NCBI GenBank assembly: GCA_013115145.1
Contig: JAAPAO010000577.1
Span: forward strand, 1 to 22,493
Length of the DNA stretch: 22,493 nt
Source of the DNA: Perkinsus chesapeaki
Taxonomy: Eukaryota; Perkinsozoa; Perkinsida; Perkinsidae
Direction: 5' to 3'
Shown piece by piece: positions 9,107 to 19,001 of this stretch (positions are counted from its first letter, which is position 1; each line of letters begins with the position of its first letter). The notes beneath the pieces were generated by a model. It had not been told where the DNA came from. It was given only the letters and a program-made list of their open reading frames with translations, and did no database searches. The position numbers and the translations under genes are program-made.

Positions 9107-10410
9107 TTACTCGGCAACCTCCTCCTCCTCTTCATCATCTATCTCAATATGCTGTTGCAGCTGTTCCTCTTTCTTCTTACTACCAAATATCTCATCAAGA
9201 TCATCTTCTTCAAGATTAGCAGCAATCTTCCGCATTTTAGATTTCTCATACTCCACCACTTTAGCTTCATGTTCAACAGCTCTAACCCTTTTCATTTGCC
9301 TTCTTATTTCAGTTGGTGATTCATAACGTATATTACGATATATAACATCACCACTAAAGCTACCAGCTAATATTAATATCGGCTCCAATACCATTCGAGG
9401 GCCTATTTCGGTTAATGTCTGCTTATTAGGATTATTAATAGTGGACTCAGGAGAGGACTCCGGTGATATCTGATAATGTCTAATCCATATTTTATTATCC
9501 AACCAATAAAATGACATTATATGATCATAGAAGGGTTTAGATTTAGGATGGTTTCGTGGTATACCAAACATTCTAATAAACATTTGTTTATATATTGATA
9601 ATTGTGGATACTCATTATTATTATCAAATACTTTATCAAAATGTAATAATGGTCTTGAACCATGTAAACAGTTACCAGTTAGTTTCATCTCACCAAGAGT
9701 ATGTACTAAAGAAGGAAGAAGGGTATCATAATCATGTTCAATATCATCAATCAACAACAAGTAGCTGATATTACCGTTATATACTTGAAATTTAGCAGTA
9801 GGTCCATTAGGCATCGCTCCCATCCACATATAACAATATTGTGATTTACGACATTCAAAGTATCTAATACGACCACCACCACCACTATTACCACCCAAGT
9901 CCATCCTCCTCCTCCTCTTCCTCTTACATGCAATTGTTGCAGCTCTTCAATTCACATATTTCCTTCAAATCTTGTAATCTTTGTTTCTTTTCAAATTTAG
10001 GTTCGCTTTTACTATGTACACACATTCTTTTAATATCCTCCATTAAATGGCGATATCTACTACTATGATGAGTTATTATACTCTATTACTATTACCTTGA
10101 TGTTATACCTCTACTACCAAATATTAATACCCTTTGTCTATTACGCCATCTATGTTCAGTATTAATATATCTAATACCATGACCATAATACCATTATAAC
10201 ACCTTTATTATTACTCAGCCTCTTCTAAATAATATGGATCCTTATTAATATCCTCAATTGATTCGACCGCCTCCTCTTCGATGGATTCTTCCTCCACCTC
10301 CTCTTCGACTATATAATTATAATATATTAATATATAGTATTATTATTACCCTCTGAGAACTTAGCAGTAGGTCCTAATTCCTTTGATGCAAATCTAACCC
10401 TTTTAACCAT
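9107..10410 (-). CDS. BRX1: BRX1, Brix-domain ribosome assembly factor, 6 exons, about 348 aa
   Basis: Nucleolar Brix-domain protein needed for 60S subunit maturation, probably binding 27S/5.8S-25S pre-rRNA. Exons: 10410-10350, 10308-10215, 10170-10096, 10056-9928, 9863-9775 and 9705-9107. Diagnostic BRX1 segments in order: NRQRVLIFGSRGI and RYRHLMEDI (Brix start), CNNC then YFECRKSQYCYMWM, PNGPTAKF, MKLTGNCLHGSRPLLHFDK, FGIPRNHPKSKPFYDHI, FYWLDNKIWIRHYQI, LTEIGPRMVLEPI, and GSFSGDVIYRN. An acidic stretch lies in exon 2 and an acidic tail ends the protein. About 348 residues fits the family. The Met-Asp-Leu-Gly-Gly start at 9904 seen in the open frame is inside intron 4 (9927-9864) and is not real. 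Intron 5 (9774-9706, 69 nt) is a stop-free multiple of three. Removing it restores the expected VYN-VHTLGEMKLTGN. The start 10410 is the ATG nearest the conserved-looking KRVRFASKELG; a longer frame upstream would run into the hutI promoter. Confidence 0.95.
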
Positions 10411-10528
10411 AGCAACAACAACAAAGAATGAAACTACTACACTTGTGACGCTTGTTCTGTAAAAAGCGCATGCCATTCTAATCGATATATTGAGCAGCAG
10501 CAGCGGCAGGAGCCTATTACGGTGTAGT
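10411..10528. promoter_or_regulatory. 118-bp bidirectional promoter region BRX1/hutI
   Basis: The start codons of BRX1 (minus) and hutI (plus) are separated by only 118 bp, so both core promoters must lie here or in the first exons. It includes GTT/AAC triplets, TCGATATATTGA (10482-10493) and a CAGCAG/GGCAGG segment. No canonical TATA box is certain. Confidence 0.55.
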
Positions 10529-11956
10529 ATGTCATCAATATTAATAAGAGATATAACCACATTATATACCTGTTGTGGTGGTGATGATGGTATAGGATAT
10601 AGAGAGAATGCTGCTATTGGTATTAATAATGGTAATATAACTTATATTGGTGATAATATAATAGATGATAATTATGATATAATAATATCTGGTAAAGGTC
10701 TAATAGCATTACCTGGTTTAGTTGATTGTCATACACATTGTGTATGGGCCGGTAGTAGAAGTAATGAATTTAGTAATAGATTAAAGGGTATGAGTTATAT
10801 TGATATATTAGAACGAGGTGGTGGTATATTAAGTACAGTTGCTGCTACTAGAAAGGCAACTATAGAGGAACTAACAATGACATGTAAAAGAAGATTAAAT
10901 AATATGTTAAAGATAAGTGGTGTAACTGCATGTGAGGTTAAATCTGGTTATGGTTTAAATACTATTACAGAAAGTAATATGTTAATAGCAGCTCGGCAAG
11001 CAGCAGCAGGAGCAGGAAATGATGTACCTAGAGTAACTACTACATATTTAGGGGCCCATACGGTAATATAGGGTAGTAATTAAGGTGGTGATGGAGGCTG
11101 TTGTTGTTATTGATAGATACCTGTTGAATATAAAGATAATAGATATGGTTATATAAGGGATATTATTGAGAATCAATTACCTATATGCGCACCATTGTCA
11201 GATAGTATTGATATATTCTGCGACAAAGGAGCATTTACATTACAAGAAGCTGATACTGTAATGTTATAATAATGGATATTAGTCGATCGTATTATTAGAT
11301 ATTATCATTTGGTAAAGATACGTATAATTTGGAAGTTAAAGCACACGCTGAGCAAATAGAGCACAGTGGTTGCGCTGAATTAGTTAGCAGATTGAATGGC
11401 ATATCAGCAGATCATTTAGAAAGATTGGATATAAATGGTATTAATGCTATGAAAGAGGCTAATGTAGTGGCTGTTATGTTGCCTGGTGCACAATTATATT
11501 TAAAAGATATATCACCACCAACAGCATTATTAAGGGATAATGGGGTACATATGGTAATAATAATATTGATAATAGTAAATATTAATAATATTAGGCAATT
11601 GGTAGTGATTTAAATCCTGGTAGTAGTCCTATACATAATTTATTCACTTGTGCAACATTAAGTTGTATATTACAAGGTTTAACAGTAACAGAAGCATTGT
11701 TAGGGATAACTAAACATGCAGGGGAAGCTATAGGTATGCCAAAAGCTGGATGGTTAGGTATTAATAGTTATGCTGATATAGTAATATTAATAGGGATAAT
11801 TATAGTAGTAAATATGTTGATAAATAATAGGTATTAATACAACCACCAATTGGAGAGGAATGTAATATTGAAAGTGTTATACAACATATTAATGGACATA
11901 TTATAAGATTAGTTATTAAAGATGGTATTATCGTTTATAATGAGACATGTTATTAG
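10529..11956 (+). CDS. hutI: Imidazolonepropionase (HutI), 5 exons, about 413 aa
   Basis: Amidohydrolase-fold enzyme that opens 4-imidazolone-5-propionate to formimino-glutamate, the third step of histidine breakdown. Exons: 10529-11062, 11117-11257, 11299-11553, 11595-11780 and 11831-11956. Introns are 54, 41, 41 and 50 nt, all phase 0. Key residues seen: the metal-binding His-x-His in GLVDCHTHCVWAG (68-70), the Lys/His motif KAHAEQ, SADHLE, and the metal-binding Asp in AIGSDLNPGS. CEVKSGYGLN and TYLGAHT are also typical. The C-terminus QPPIGEECNIESVIQHING and the length of 413 fit the family. Start: the ATG at 10529 follows a TTG-led extension with no conservation and gives a usual N-terminus. 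Other hut genes are not in the window. Isolated metabolic function beside BRX1 suggests no co-regulated cluster. Confidence in the identity is very high, in the exon edges high. Confidence 0.97.
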
Positions 11957-12037
11957 TTTCTATACTATCATTATCATCATCCATATTGTCCATATTGAGT
12001 TAATAATAAGTAATATATAGTGGTACTAGTTATTATT

Positions 12038-14435
12038 ATGGTTAAACGAAAAGGATCTAATAATAAAGCTATAACTATTGATGATATATCTGATAGTAAA
12101 TTAAGTAATAAACATAATATAACATTAACACCAAGGTAATAATAGCATTGTAATTAATTTAAATAATAATATGTGAATAGAAATAATGTAGGTCATCATA
12201 TGCCTGTTCATCAGAGGGTATTGATATACTGGATCTAATGTAGGTAGTTGTTGTGATAATAAAAATAATATTAAATAGATATAATGTTGTTATTATTACT
12301 ATTATTATCAGATATAAACCAATCGAAGCCTTTACTGATGGACAATTATCACCAAGATTAGTTAAATTAAGGTAATAACGGTTATTAGATAATAGGGAGG
12401 ATGGTGATGATGATGTTATAGGTATGACTTTTATGAAGCTAAAAGGAAGGATCTGTTGACAGCAGTAAAGAGGGCAAGGGATAAAATAATAGAAAGTAGT
12501 GATAGTAATGATAATAATAATAAGTTGTTATTATAATAATAAAGGGCAAACGACAAGAAGAACTAATGCTGATGGTGGTGGGGGTGTTATAATGATACCT
12601 GGAATAGATGATGATAAAATGTTAGGGAGATTAGATGAGTAGTGATAATAGGTATATAATAGTAGTAGTTGTAGTAGTAGGTATTGTACTGTACAATTAG
12701 AACGATACAAACTTAATAGGATACAAGAGCATGAAAGGAGGTGGTTAGAGTCAACATTAGGACATGAATTGCATATGTTAAAGAGGATGGAGAAGGGTGT
12801 GGCTTATATGGAAGCAGTAGATGATAATAGTGCAGAGAAGATGGCAAAGGATGCAGCTAAAATAAAGGAATTAAATGATAAAAGGAGAGAGAGGGAAGAA
12901 GAAAAACAAGCTGAGGCTGAAGCACAATATAGATTAGAAAAAGAAATGGCTAAGAAGGAGTTCTTAAAACAACAAGAAGAATTAATGGAGCAACAAAGGA
13001 AGGAGGAAGAAAGGAAACAAGTAATATGGGATAGAGGGAGGGGTAGAGGGGGGTGGGGTTATTAGGAGATGCATGAGAAATCATTAGCAGAGGCAGAAAG
13101 AAGAAAAAAACAGGAATATGATAAAATGATGCAACAGGAGTATGCATGGAGGTAAGGGTGATTGTGGTAGGGGTAGTAGGGGTAGTAGAGGTTGTTGTTG
13201 TGGGGTAGTAGGGGTAGTTGTGGGGTAGTAGGGGTAGTTGTTGTTGTGGGGTGGTAGGGGTTGTTGTTGTTGTGGGGTAGTAGGGGTAGTTGTTGTTGTT
13301 GTTGTAGGTTACAACAGGACAAACTGGATGAGATGAATAGAAAGGATGAAGAGAGGTTAAAGTTACAAGAAGAGCAAAAAGAACAAAGACAAGAATATAT
13401 GAGAATGGTAATTAAAAAGAAAAATGATAGGGTTATGGCCTCTATTAAAAATAATGAAGATTTAGAAAATAAAAGAAAAGAAGAGTAATAATGATAAGGG
13501 GAGTAGTAGTATGGTTCAAGGTGGTGATGGTGGTGGTATTAGATATTTACAAAGGTTAGAGGAAGAACAAGCAAGAGAGGATAGACTAGAGGAGAGGAGG
13601 AGACATCATTATGAGGAGGGAGTAAAAATAATAATAAGAGGAACCATTACTAGTATGGTGGTTATTGTTGTTAGAGTAAACGATCATTAGCATTGACATT
13701 GAAAAGAAAGCATATAATAAATGAGGCAGTAAGGAGACAAGAAGAGAGGAGGAAGGCTATATTAGATCATCAACAAGAGACAGAACAAAGGTTATTAGAA
13801 CATGAGTTAAAAAGGGAGAGGTAATAATAATAATAATGTTGTTGTTGTTGTTGCTGTTTTTATAGTTGTTGTTGTTATAGTTGTTGTTATAGTTGTTGTT
13901 ATAGTTGTTGTTATAGTTGTTGTTGTTGTTGTTATGGTTGTTGTTGTAGGTATTTAGAGTTTAAGAGGGAACTAGATGCGTTAAAGGAGAAGAACAAAGA
14001 GATGAATGTGATGAGGCAAAGAAGGAGGGAAGAGCATAAGAGAAATACATTTGCATTACAATCTAAAATTAAAAATGATAAAAGTAATAATTTAATAGAA
14101 GAAAGGAATAGATTATGGGAGGAGAGGAGGCAAACTGGTATAGAAGCACATAGGGCAAGGGAATTAATAAAGACAACAATAATGGATATGAAGGTAATTA
14201 GGAAGGGTCGTAATAGGGCGAAGCTGATGATGATGTAGGTTAAATCAAGATTAAGTTCAAGTAAATTGGAGAAGATTATCAAAGATATATTAACAAAAGA
14301 AAGATTTCGACCAACAACAACAGGGGCAGGAGGAGGAGATGTAATAGGAATATAAGAATAAGTAATACTTAGTAATAAGCTAAGCATTATTAGGCTAAAG
14401 CAACAACAACAGTGATGCAAAAGATGATGAAATAA
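12038..14435 (+). CDS. Charged coiled-coil protein, possible cilium/axoneme component, 13 exons, about 529 aa
   Basis: A long, highly charged helical protein. Exons: 12038-12135, 12192-12239, 12312-12371, 12422-12495, 12545-12638, 12681-13020, 13066-13151, 13308-13484, 13543-13621, 13675-13820, 13950-14193, 14239-14340 and 14394-14435. The basic N-terminus (KRKGSNNK) leads to LVKLRYDFYEAKRKDLL, an IPGIDDDKMLGRLDEY segment, then about 330 residues of almost continuous Glu/Lys/Arg/Gln helix (for example MEKGVAYMEAVDDN, EKEMAKKEFLKQQEEL, EERNRLWEERRQTGIEAHRA). This composition resembles trichohyalin-plectin-homology and CFAP/MNS1-type axonemal proteins, which is the basis for the guess; no catalytic motif is present. 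Introns are 42-156 nt; 13152-13307 and 13821-13949 are repeat-filled. The last exon is less sure: without its intron (14341-14393) the protein would stop at 14355. Next gene on the same strand is 101 bp away. Confidence 0.82.
13152..13307 (+). repeat. G-rich tandem-repeat intron (GTAGGGG/GTTGTT)
   Basis: Intron 7 of the coiled-coil gene, 156 nt, is made almost only of GGGGTAGTAGGGGTAGT and TTGTTGTTGT blocks repeated with variation. Many GGGG and GGGGT runs give the RNA clear G-quadruplex potential. Only the last TAG fits the exon frame, but several internal AGs could serve as 3' splice sites. Confidence 0.85.
13821..13949 (+). repeat. Intron with a TTGTTGTTATAG tandem array
   Basis: Intron 10 of the coiled-coil gene, 129 nt. 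After a GTAATAATAATAATAATG start it carries several tandem units of TTGTTGTTATAG (some with one extra TTG), ending TTGTTGTTGTAG. Each unit ends in a TATAG that looks like a 3' splice site, and the units are 12 or 15 nt, so the frame is kept whichever one is used. Confidence 0.85.
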
Positions 14436-14536
14436 CATGTTAATAATATTGATGTTAGTAATAATAATGTATTTAGTAGTTGCAGTTTTTGTTGTTGTTA
14501 ATAAACATGATTAGTATATTTTAGTAGGGAATAGTA

Positions 14537-15219
14537 ATGACAGGATTTAAGACAATAAAAGGGATGGGGGGTAGGTCATCATTAATAACAACAATTGAAG
14601 TTGAAAGATATAGAGAAGCATTAAAGAAGGAAGATAGGAATATTAAACATAATAATAAGGGATGGGATGATAACAATCAGAGTTATTTCAGTATATTAGG
14701 AAAACAGTAATAATAATAATATGATGATGATGGTGGTTGTTGTTGTTCTGACACTGTAGATAGTATTATTATTATTGTTATTATTGTTAGTGTTATTGGA
14801 TCAAGAGATAGTTATATTAATAATATTATTAAATATACATATGATAGATTGAGGGATGATAAAGAATATAATAATAAGGTTAAAGTAATAATACTACTAC
14901 TACTACTGAGATGTATAATTATCTATCATTTATATTATAGTCTGATACATTATTACCTAGTACTAAATACAGGACATTATCAACTAATAATAAAATAATA
15001 ACAAGTCAGGTAATAATATATTAATAAATAAGGTTAGTAATATTATTAATATATATCTAGGATTATGGATGGTATTTAGTATATAAGGAAAATAAAGATA
15101 ATAAATATGTGATAGATGATATATTAAATGGTAGTAATATAACAATAATAATAATTTTATAAATAGGTAATAATTATACAGCAAGATGTGAAGAAGTAAG
15201 TAGAGTAGGGTATTATTAA
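14537..15219 (+). CDS. Small protein with SQDYGW motif, 5 exons, about 151 aa
   Basis: Not firmly recognised. Exons: 14537-14706, 14791-14884, 14941-15009, 15061-15130 and 15167-15219; introns are 84, 56, 51 and 36 nt and all joins keep phase. The N-terminus is basic and Gly-rich (FKTIKGMGGRSSLITT), followed by the helix VERYREALKKEDR, a GWDDNNQSYFSILGKH segment, and LPSTKYRTLST leading to SQDYGW at about 110-115. There is no signal peptide or membrane helix. A Pro-x-x-Lys-Tyr element followed by a Ser-Gln-x-x-Gly-Trp element recalls small microtubule-inner/CFAP144 (FAM183)-type proteins, and it sits beside the coiled-coil gene, so an axonemal role is possible. That is inference from a short motif. 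The 36-nt intron 15131-15166 is among the shortest here. Confidence 0.72.
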
Positions 15220-15421
15220 TACAGCATAAATAATAATGATAAATATGAATAACATGATAACAACTAATTATTACTCTATTACTTCCCATCATCATCCTTG
15301 TTGTTGCCGATGATGATGATGATGATGGTGTTGTTGTTGTTTTATTATTGAGTTACAGTATTAGTAAATGAAGTGGTTGTATCAAGAAGTATAGACCTTG
15401 TTATTATTATTATTCGTTATT

Positions 15422-18124
15422 ATGGATTTAACAAAAACAGAATCAGCATCATCAAGTAGTATGTTCAATAATAATAATGATAAGTCACCATTCGTTGTCG
15501 TTGATGGTGGTGGTATTGGTAGTAGTAGTAGGAATGGTGGTACAGTATTAGACGATAATATGAATATATTAAGAAAAGATATAGAATATAGAATGAAGGA
15601 TGTTATTGATATTATTATTAATAAAACATATGATTTGTTATATAAAACGATAATAATAAAAGAAGAAGAGGAAGGAGGAAAGGAGAATAATAATAATAAG
15701 ATAATAAGGGATAATAAAGAGGTATAATAATAATATATCTCATATCATCATCATTACTACTACTACTGTCAAGCAGAAGTAATGATGATAGTATAAATGT
15801 TGTTGTTATTCCTTAGTTTGCTGATAAATCAACAACTACAACAGCAACAACAGCAGCAGTAGCAGCAACACTACCTCATCCTCCTCCTCCTTCTTCTACC
15901 GTAAAGGGTAATAATATGGCGTTATATAGTAAAGCTGATGATGATTTAAAAGAATATATAATAAATGTATTAATAAAGAAAGCTAATAAAAGGGAAGGAG
16001 GGAAGGGCCAATTATCGAATAATACAGATGATGATGATGCAGATGATATTGATAAGTTATTACGTAAATGGTTATGTTATTCATTACCATTAAATGATAT
16101 TGTTATTAAAGCATTAATTAATGGTAATTATGATTATTGTAATAAGATATTAAATTGGTTATCATACAATGATATACTTGATATATTATATACATTAATA
16201 ACAAGAAGAAGAACCTCAATAAGTGTAGATATGGTTGAGATATTATTACAAAGATTAGTTAATAATGATGATAATAAAAGTATGGTTGAGGTATTAAAGA
16301 AATGTATTGAACATCTTATTAATAATAATAACACCGCCGACGCCGCCACCACCGCTACAACGAACAATAGTAACAATGGTGGTGGTGGTTATGATGATAT
16401 ATGCGATCTATTAAAGTCACAATTAATAGTAGCAGAATCATTGGTTGGTAATACTTGTTATAGGGAAGGTGACTATAAAGGCGCCATTGATAGTTATTCA
16501 ACAGCAATAAATACAATTGTTACACAATTGTTACCATCATCTAGTATACCACCATTACACCATCATCGTGATAATATAGTTAAATTAAGGTATAACTTAG
16601 CAAGAGCATTATATAGACAAGGAGAATGGAGTAGAGCTATTGAAGAATGTGATAAATGTTTAATAATAGATAATAGCTATGCCAATGCAAGGGTGCAAAG
16701 GGCGCAGTGTTATACAGCTTTGTTAAGATTTAAAGAGGCAGCACAGGTAGTAGTAGTAGTAATGATATAGTTGATATTATTAATATTGGTAGGATTATCA
16801 AATATTAGGATGGGCATCAAAGTCAGCTGAATTATTACGGTTAGACGAGCAATGTGATCATTATACTGTATTAAGGTTACCACATTATGCTGGTGATAAT
16901 GATATTAAATCATCATATAGAGATTTAGCTAGATTATGGCATCCTGATAAGAATGGTCATAGAACTAATGATGAGATTAAAAGATGCCACACATGGTTTC
17001 ATCGGATACAGGAAAGTTATAGAGTATTAACTGATCCTGGTGAAAGGATGGAATATGACTTATTATTAAGAAGGACTGGATCAGGAGCAGGAGCTGGGGG
17101 AGGGATTAATGATAATATTACTATATATAATATAACACCAACACCACCATCAACACCTAGCCATTATTTTAATAAAAATAAAGGAAATAATAATGATATA
17201 ATAAAAGGAGGATGCAAGGAACGAAGGTGGTGGTGGTATATTAATATGTGTTTATTAGTAATGATACTCAATAGTCAGATATCATATATTTACAGTGAAC
17301 AATGAACAAGAAGATGAACAAGATGAAGAGAAGGGAACGGGGACAGGTAAGGAAGGTTATAATAATAATAAAAGTTATAATGAATATAAATGTAATAATC
17401 ATATTAATAATAAATTAATATATTTTATTGTTATTATTATTAATAGATACCGGTATTAATCGTAAAGTAAATGTTGGTAGTAGTAGTATACAAGGAACGT
17501 TATCTGGTTTTAAAGCAAGGTATTATTATTATCATTATTATTTATATAATAATTATTGTATGATAGAATGTCTGAAGCTTTCTCCAATCGTAATGAATGT
17601 GGTGGAGGTGGTGGTGGAAGAAGTAGTAAATGGATTGTTGGTAGAAGTAGAAGGAAAAGGAGTGGGATAAATAACATGAATAATAATAATAACCGCCCAT
17701 TTCATAATCGATATACTGGAAAACAAGAAGGGGAGGAAGAGGAAAAGGAGGAAGAGGAGGGAACTATTAGAAGTGATGATGATGAAGTTATGATGAATGT
17801 GATGATGATACTGGTTTGTGTATATTTAATATTATTATTAATGTCTTTTAGTCGAATGACATGAACATTAATGATGATGATGCTGTTGATGGTTTTTGTA
17901 ATGAGAATAATGATGGTGGTGAAAATTTAATATTTCGTCAATGGTGGCAACCATCATCACCAATAACAAGAACAACAAGGCGTCGTGAAACTATACATAC
18001 TAATAACAATAATAATCCAACATCATCAACATCAAACATTCGGTTTAGTCGGGTATTTGATAATAGACGACAAACATCAGGTGGTGCAGTTGGTGGGAAA
18101 TATAATGATGATATGAAGGATTAA
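15422..18124 (+). CDS. TPR and J-domain co-chaperone (DNAJC7/DNAJC3-like), 7 exons, about 774 aa
   Basis: An Hsp70 co-chaperone joining TPR peptide-binding repeats to a J domain that stimulates Hsp70 ATPase. Exons: 15422-15721, 15817-16746, 16793-17226, 17279-17346, 17447-17519, 17567-17813 and 17852-18124. The first 280 residues are low-complexity Asn/Asp/Gly with helical stretches. TPR units lie at about 285-405: GNTCYREGDYKGAIDSYSTA, YNLARALYRQGEWSRAIEEC, ANARVQRAQCYTALLRFKEA. The J domain follows at about 430-500, with HYTVLRLP, SSYRDLARLWHPDKNGH (His-Pro-Asp at about 460-462) and FHRIQESYRVLTDP. After it comes a long Asn/Gly/Arg/Glu-rich tail with no known fold. The splice 17226/17279 uses an unusual GTGGTG donor and 17813/17852 a GTTTGT donor, so the tail is less certain than the TPR-J core. 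No signal peptide is seen, so a cytosolic DNAJC7-like role is likelier than ER DNAJC3. Confidence 0.87.
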
Positions 18125-18563
18125 TAATAATGATTAATTGAACATAATTAATTAATGTTAATGAGCATCAGTATCAGCAGCAGTAACATCATCTTCTGTA
18201 TTACCACCACTATTAACCAGTATTTTGTTATTATAAACACAAAACAACAACTACAACAAAATATATTAATAAAATATTTAGCGCAACTTAAAAATGAAAA
18301 CGATGACTACAACGTAGTGAATCTTGACAACAACACCACAGACAGCAGCACCAGCACCATCGTATGCTGTTTTTCGTCGTTGCATTCAACAAAGTTTATA
18401 AAGACCGCAATTAGATGTTTTAATGACGAATAATGACGGTATTGGGTACAAAAGAGTATCGCCGCCGCCGACGGTGATATCCTGATAATATTAGTCAAGA
18501 CTTATTGTTAAAGTAGTAGTAGTAGTAGTAGTAGTAGTTGGACATAACAATAATTATGTATTA
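18125..18563. other. Intergenic region with (AGT)9 microsatellite, no supported gene
   Basis: A 439-bp gap between convergent genes. It has CAACAA/CAGCAG-rich DNA, a short GC-richer patch at 18461-18476 (CGCCGCCGCCGACGG) and an exact (AGT)9 array at 18512-18538. Weak open frames on both strands (18155-18433 and 18498-18307) have no domain, no signal peptide and no splice-supported extension, so they are not called. Confidence 0.55.
18512..18538. repeat. (AGT)9 microsatellite
   Basis: Nine perfect AGT units in the 3' flank of the secreted-protein gene. Confidence 0.95.
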
Positions 18564-19001
18564 TTAAGTTGTATTACAGCCACTACCTTTAGTTATAGTT
18601 ACATCACCTAGTCCAGTAGAAGCTTTTAATTCATCATTATTATAACTTAAATGCTCCAAATCTTTAATACTTATTGGAGCATGTAAATCATTAAAAGCCT
18701 TTATCAATGATGGATTACTTATATTAACATTTACATCATTAGCGTCAGGCATACTAAAGTCAACATTATTAGCAGTAGCTTTATTAGTAAGATAGAACCC
18801 TTCAAAGTTGAATGTACCTTTATAATATTCATTTACCATATCATCATCACCACCATCATATTTAGGAGCAAAGGTTAATGTCAAACCATAAATGGGTTTA
18901 ACACCGGCACAATACGCTCCATTTGGTACTTGCTTTTGTCCAGAAACAACAACAATAAGCAAATAAATAACGATAAGTGCCGATTTGATGATGGCAAACA
19001 T
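18564..19001 (-). CDS. Small secreted protein, 145 aa
   Basis: A single-exon gene with a classical N-terminal signal peptide: Met-Phe-Ala-Ile-Ile-Lys then a hydrophobic core to about residue 20, with likely cleavage after VVVSG. The mature part starts QKQVPNGAYCAGVKPIYG, continues with alternating polar/hydrophobic stretches that suggest beta strands (GLTLTFAPKY, YKGTFNFEGFYLT, VNVNISNP), and ends VTITKGSGCNTT. The two Cys, one near each end of the mature chain, could pair. I know of lineage-expanded short secreted proteins of Perkinsus-type parasites with a similar VPNG-x-YC opening and a short Cys near the C-terminus; this likeness is from memory and unproven. No enzymatic motif and no GPI signal are clear. 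The start codon is the first ATG of the frame and is required for the signal peptide. The upstream region is a long GC-richer spacer. Confidence 0.78.
   Translation of the reverse strand: MFAIIKSALIVIYLLIVVVSGQKQVPNGAYCAGVKPIYGLTLTFAPKYDGGDDDMVNEYYKGTFNFEGFYLTNKATANNVDFSMPDANDVNVNISNPSLIKAFNDLHAPISIKDLEHLSYNNDELKASTGLGDVTITKGSGCNTT

Noticed and set aside
9864-9927. ATG start at 9904 for the BRX1 open frame
   Set aside because: It lies inside a GTAAGAGG...TTAG intron. Upstream exons supply the conserved Brix N-terminus and the join gives CNNC-IYFECRK as expected.
15398-15421. TTG-initiated extension of the TPR-J protein
   Set aside because: The ATG at 15422 is the first ATG in frame; the extension is a translated TTATTATT run.
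18155-18498. Open frames on both strands between the J-protein and secreted-protein genes
   Set aside because: Low-complexity composition, no domain and no supporting splice sites; likely UTR or spacer.
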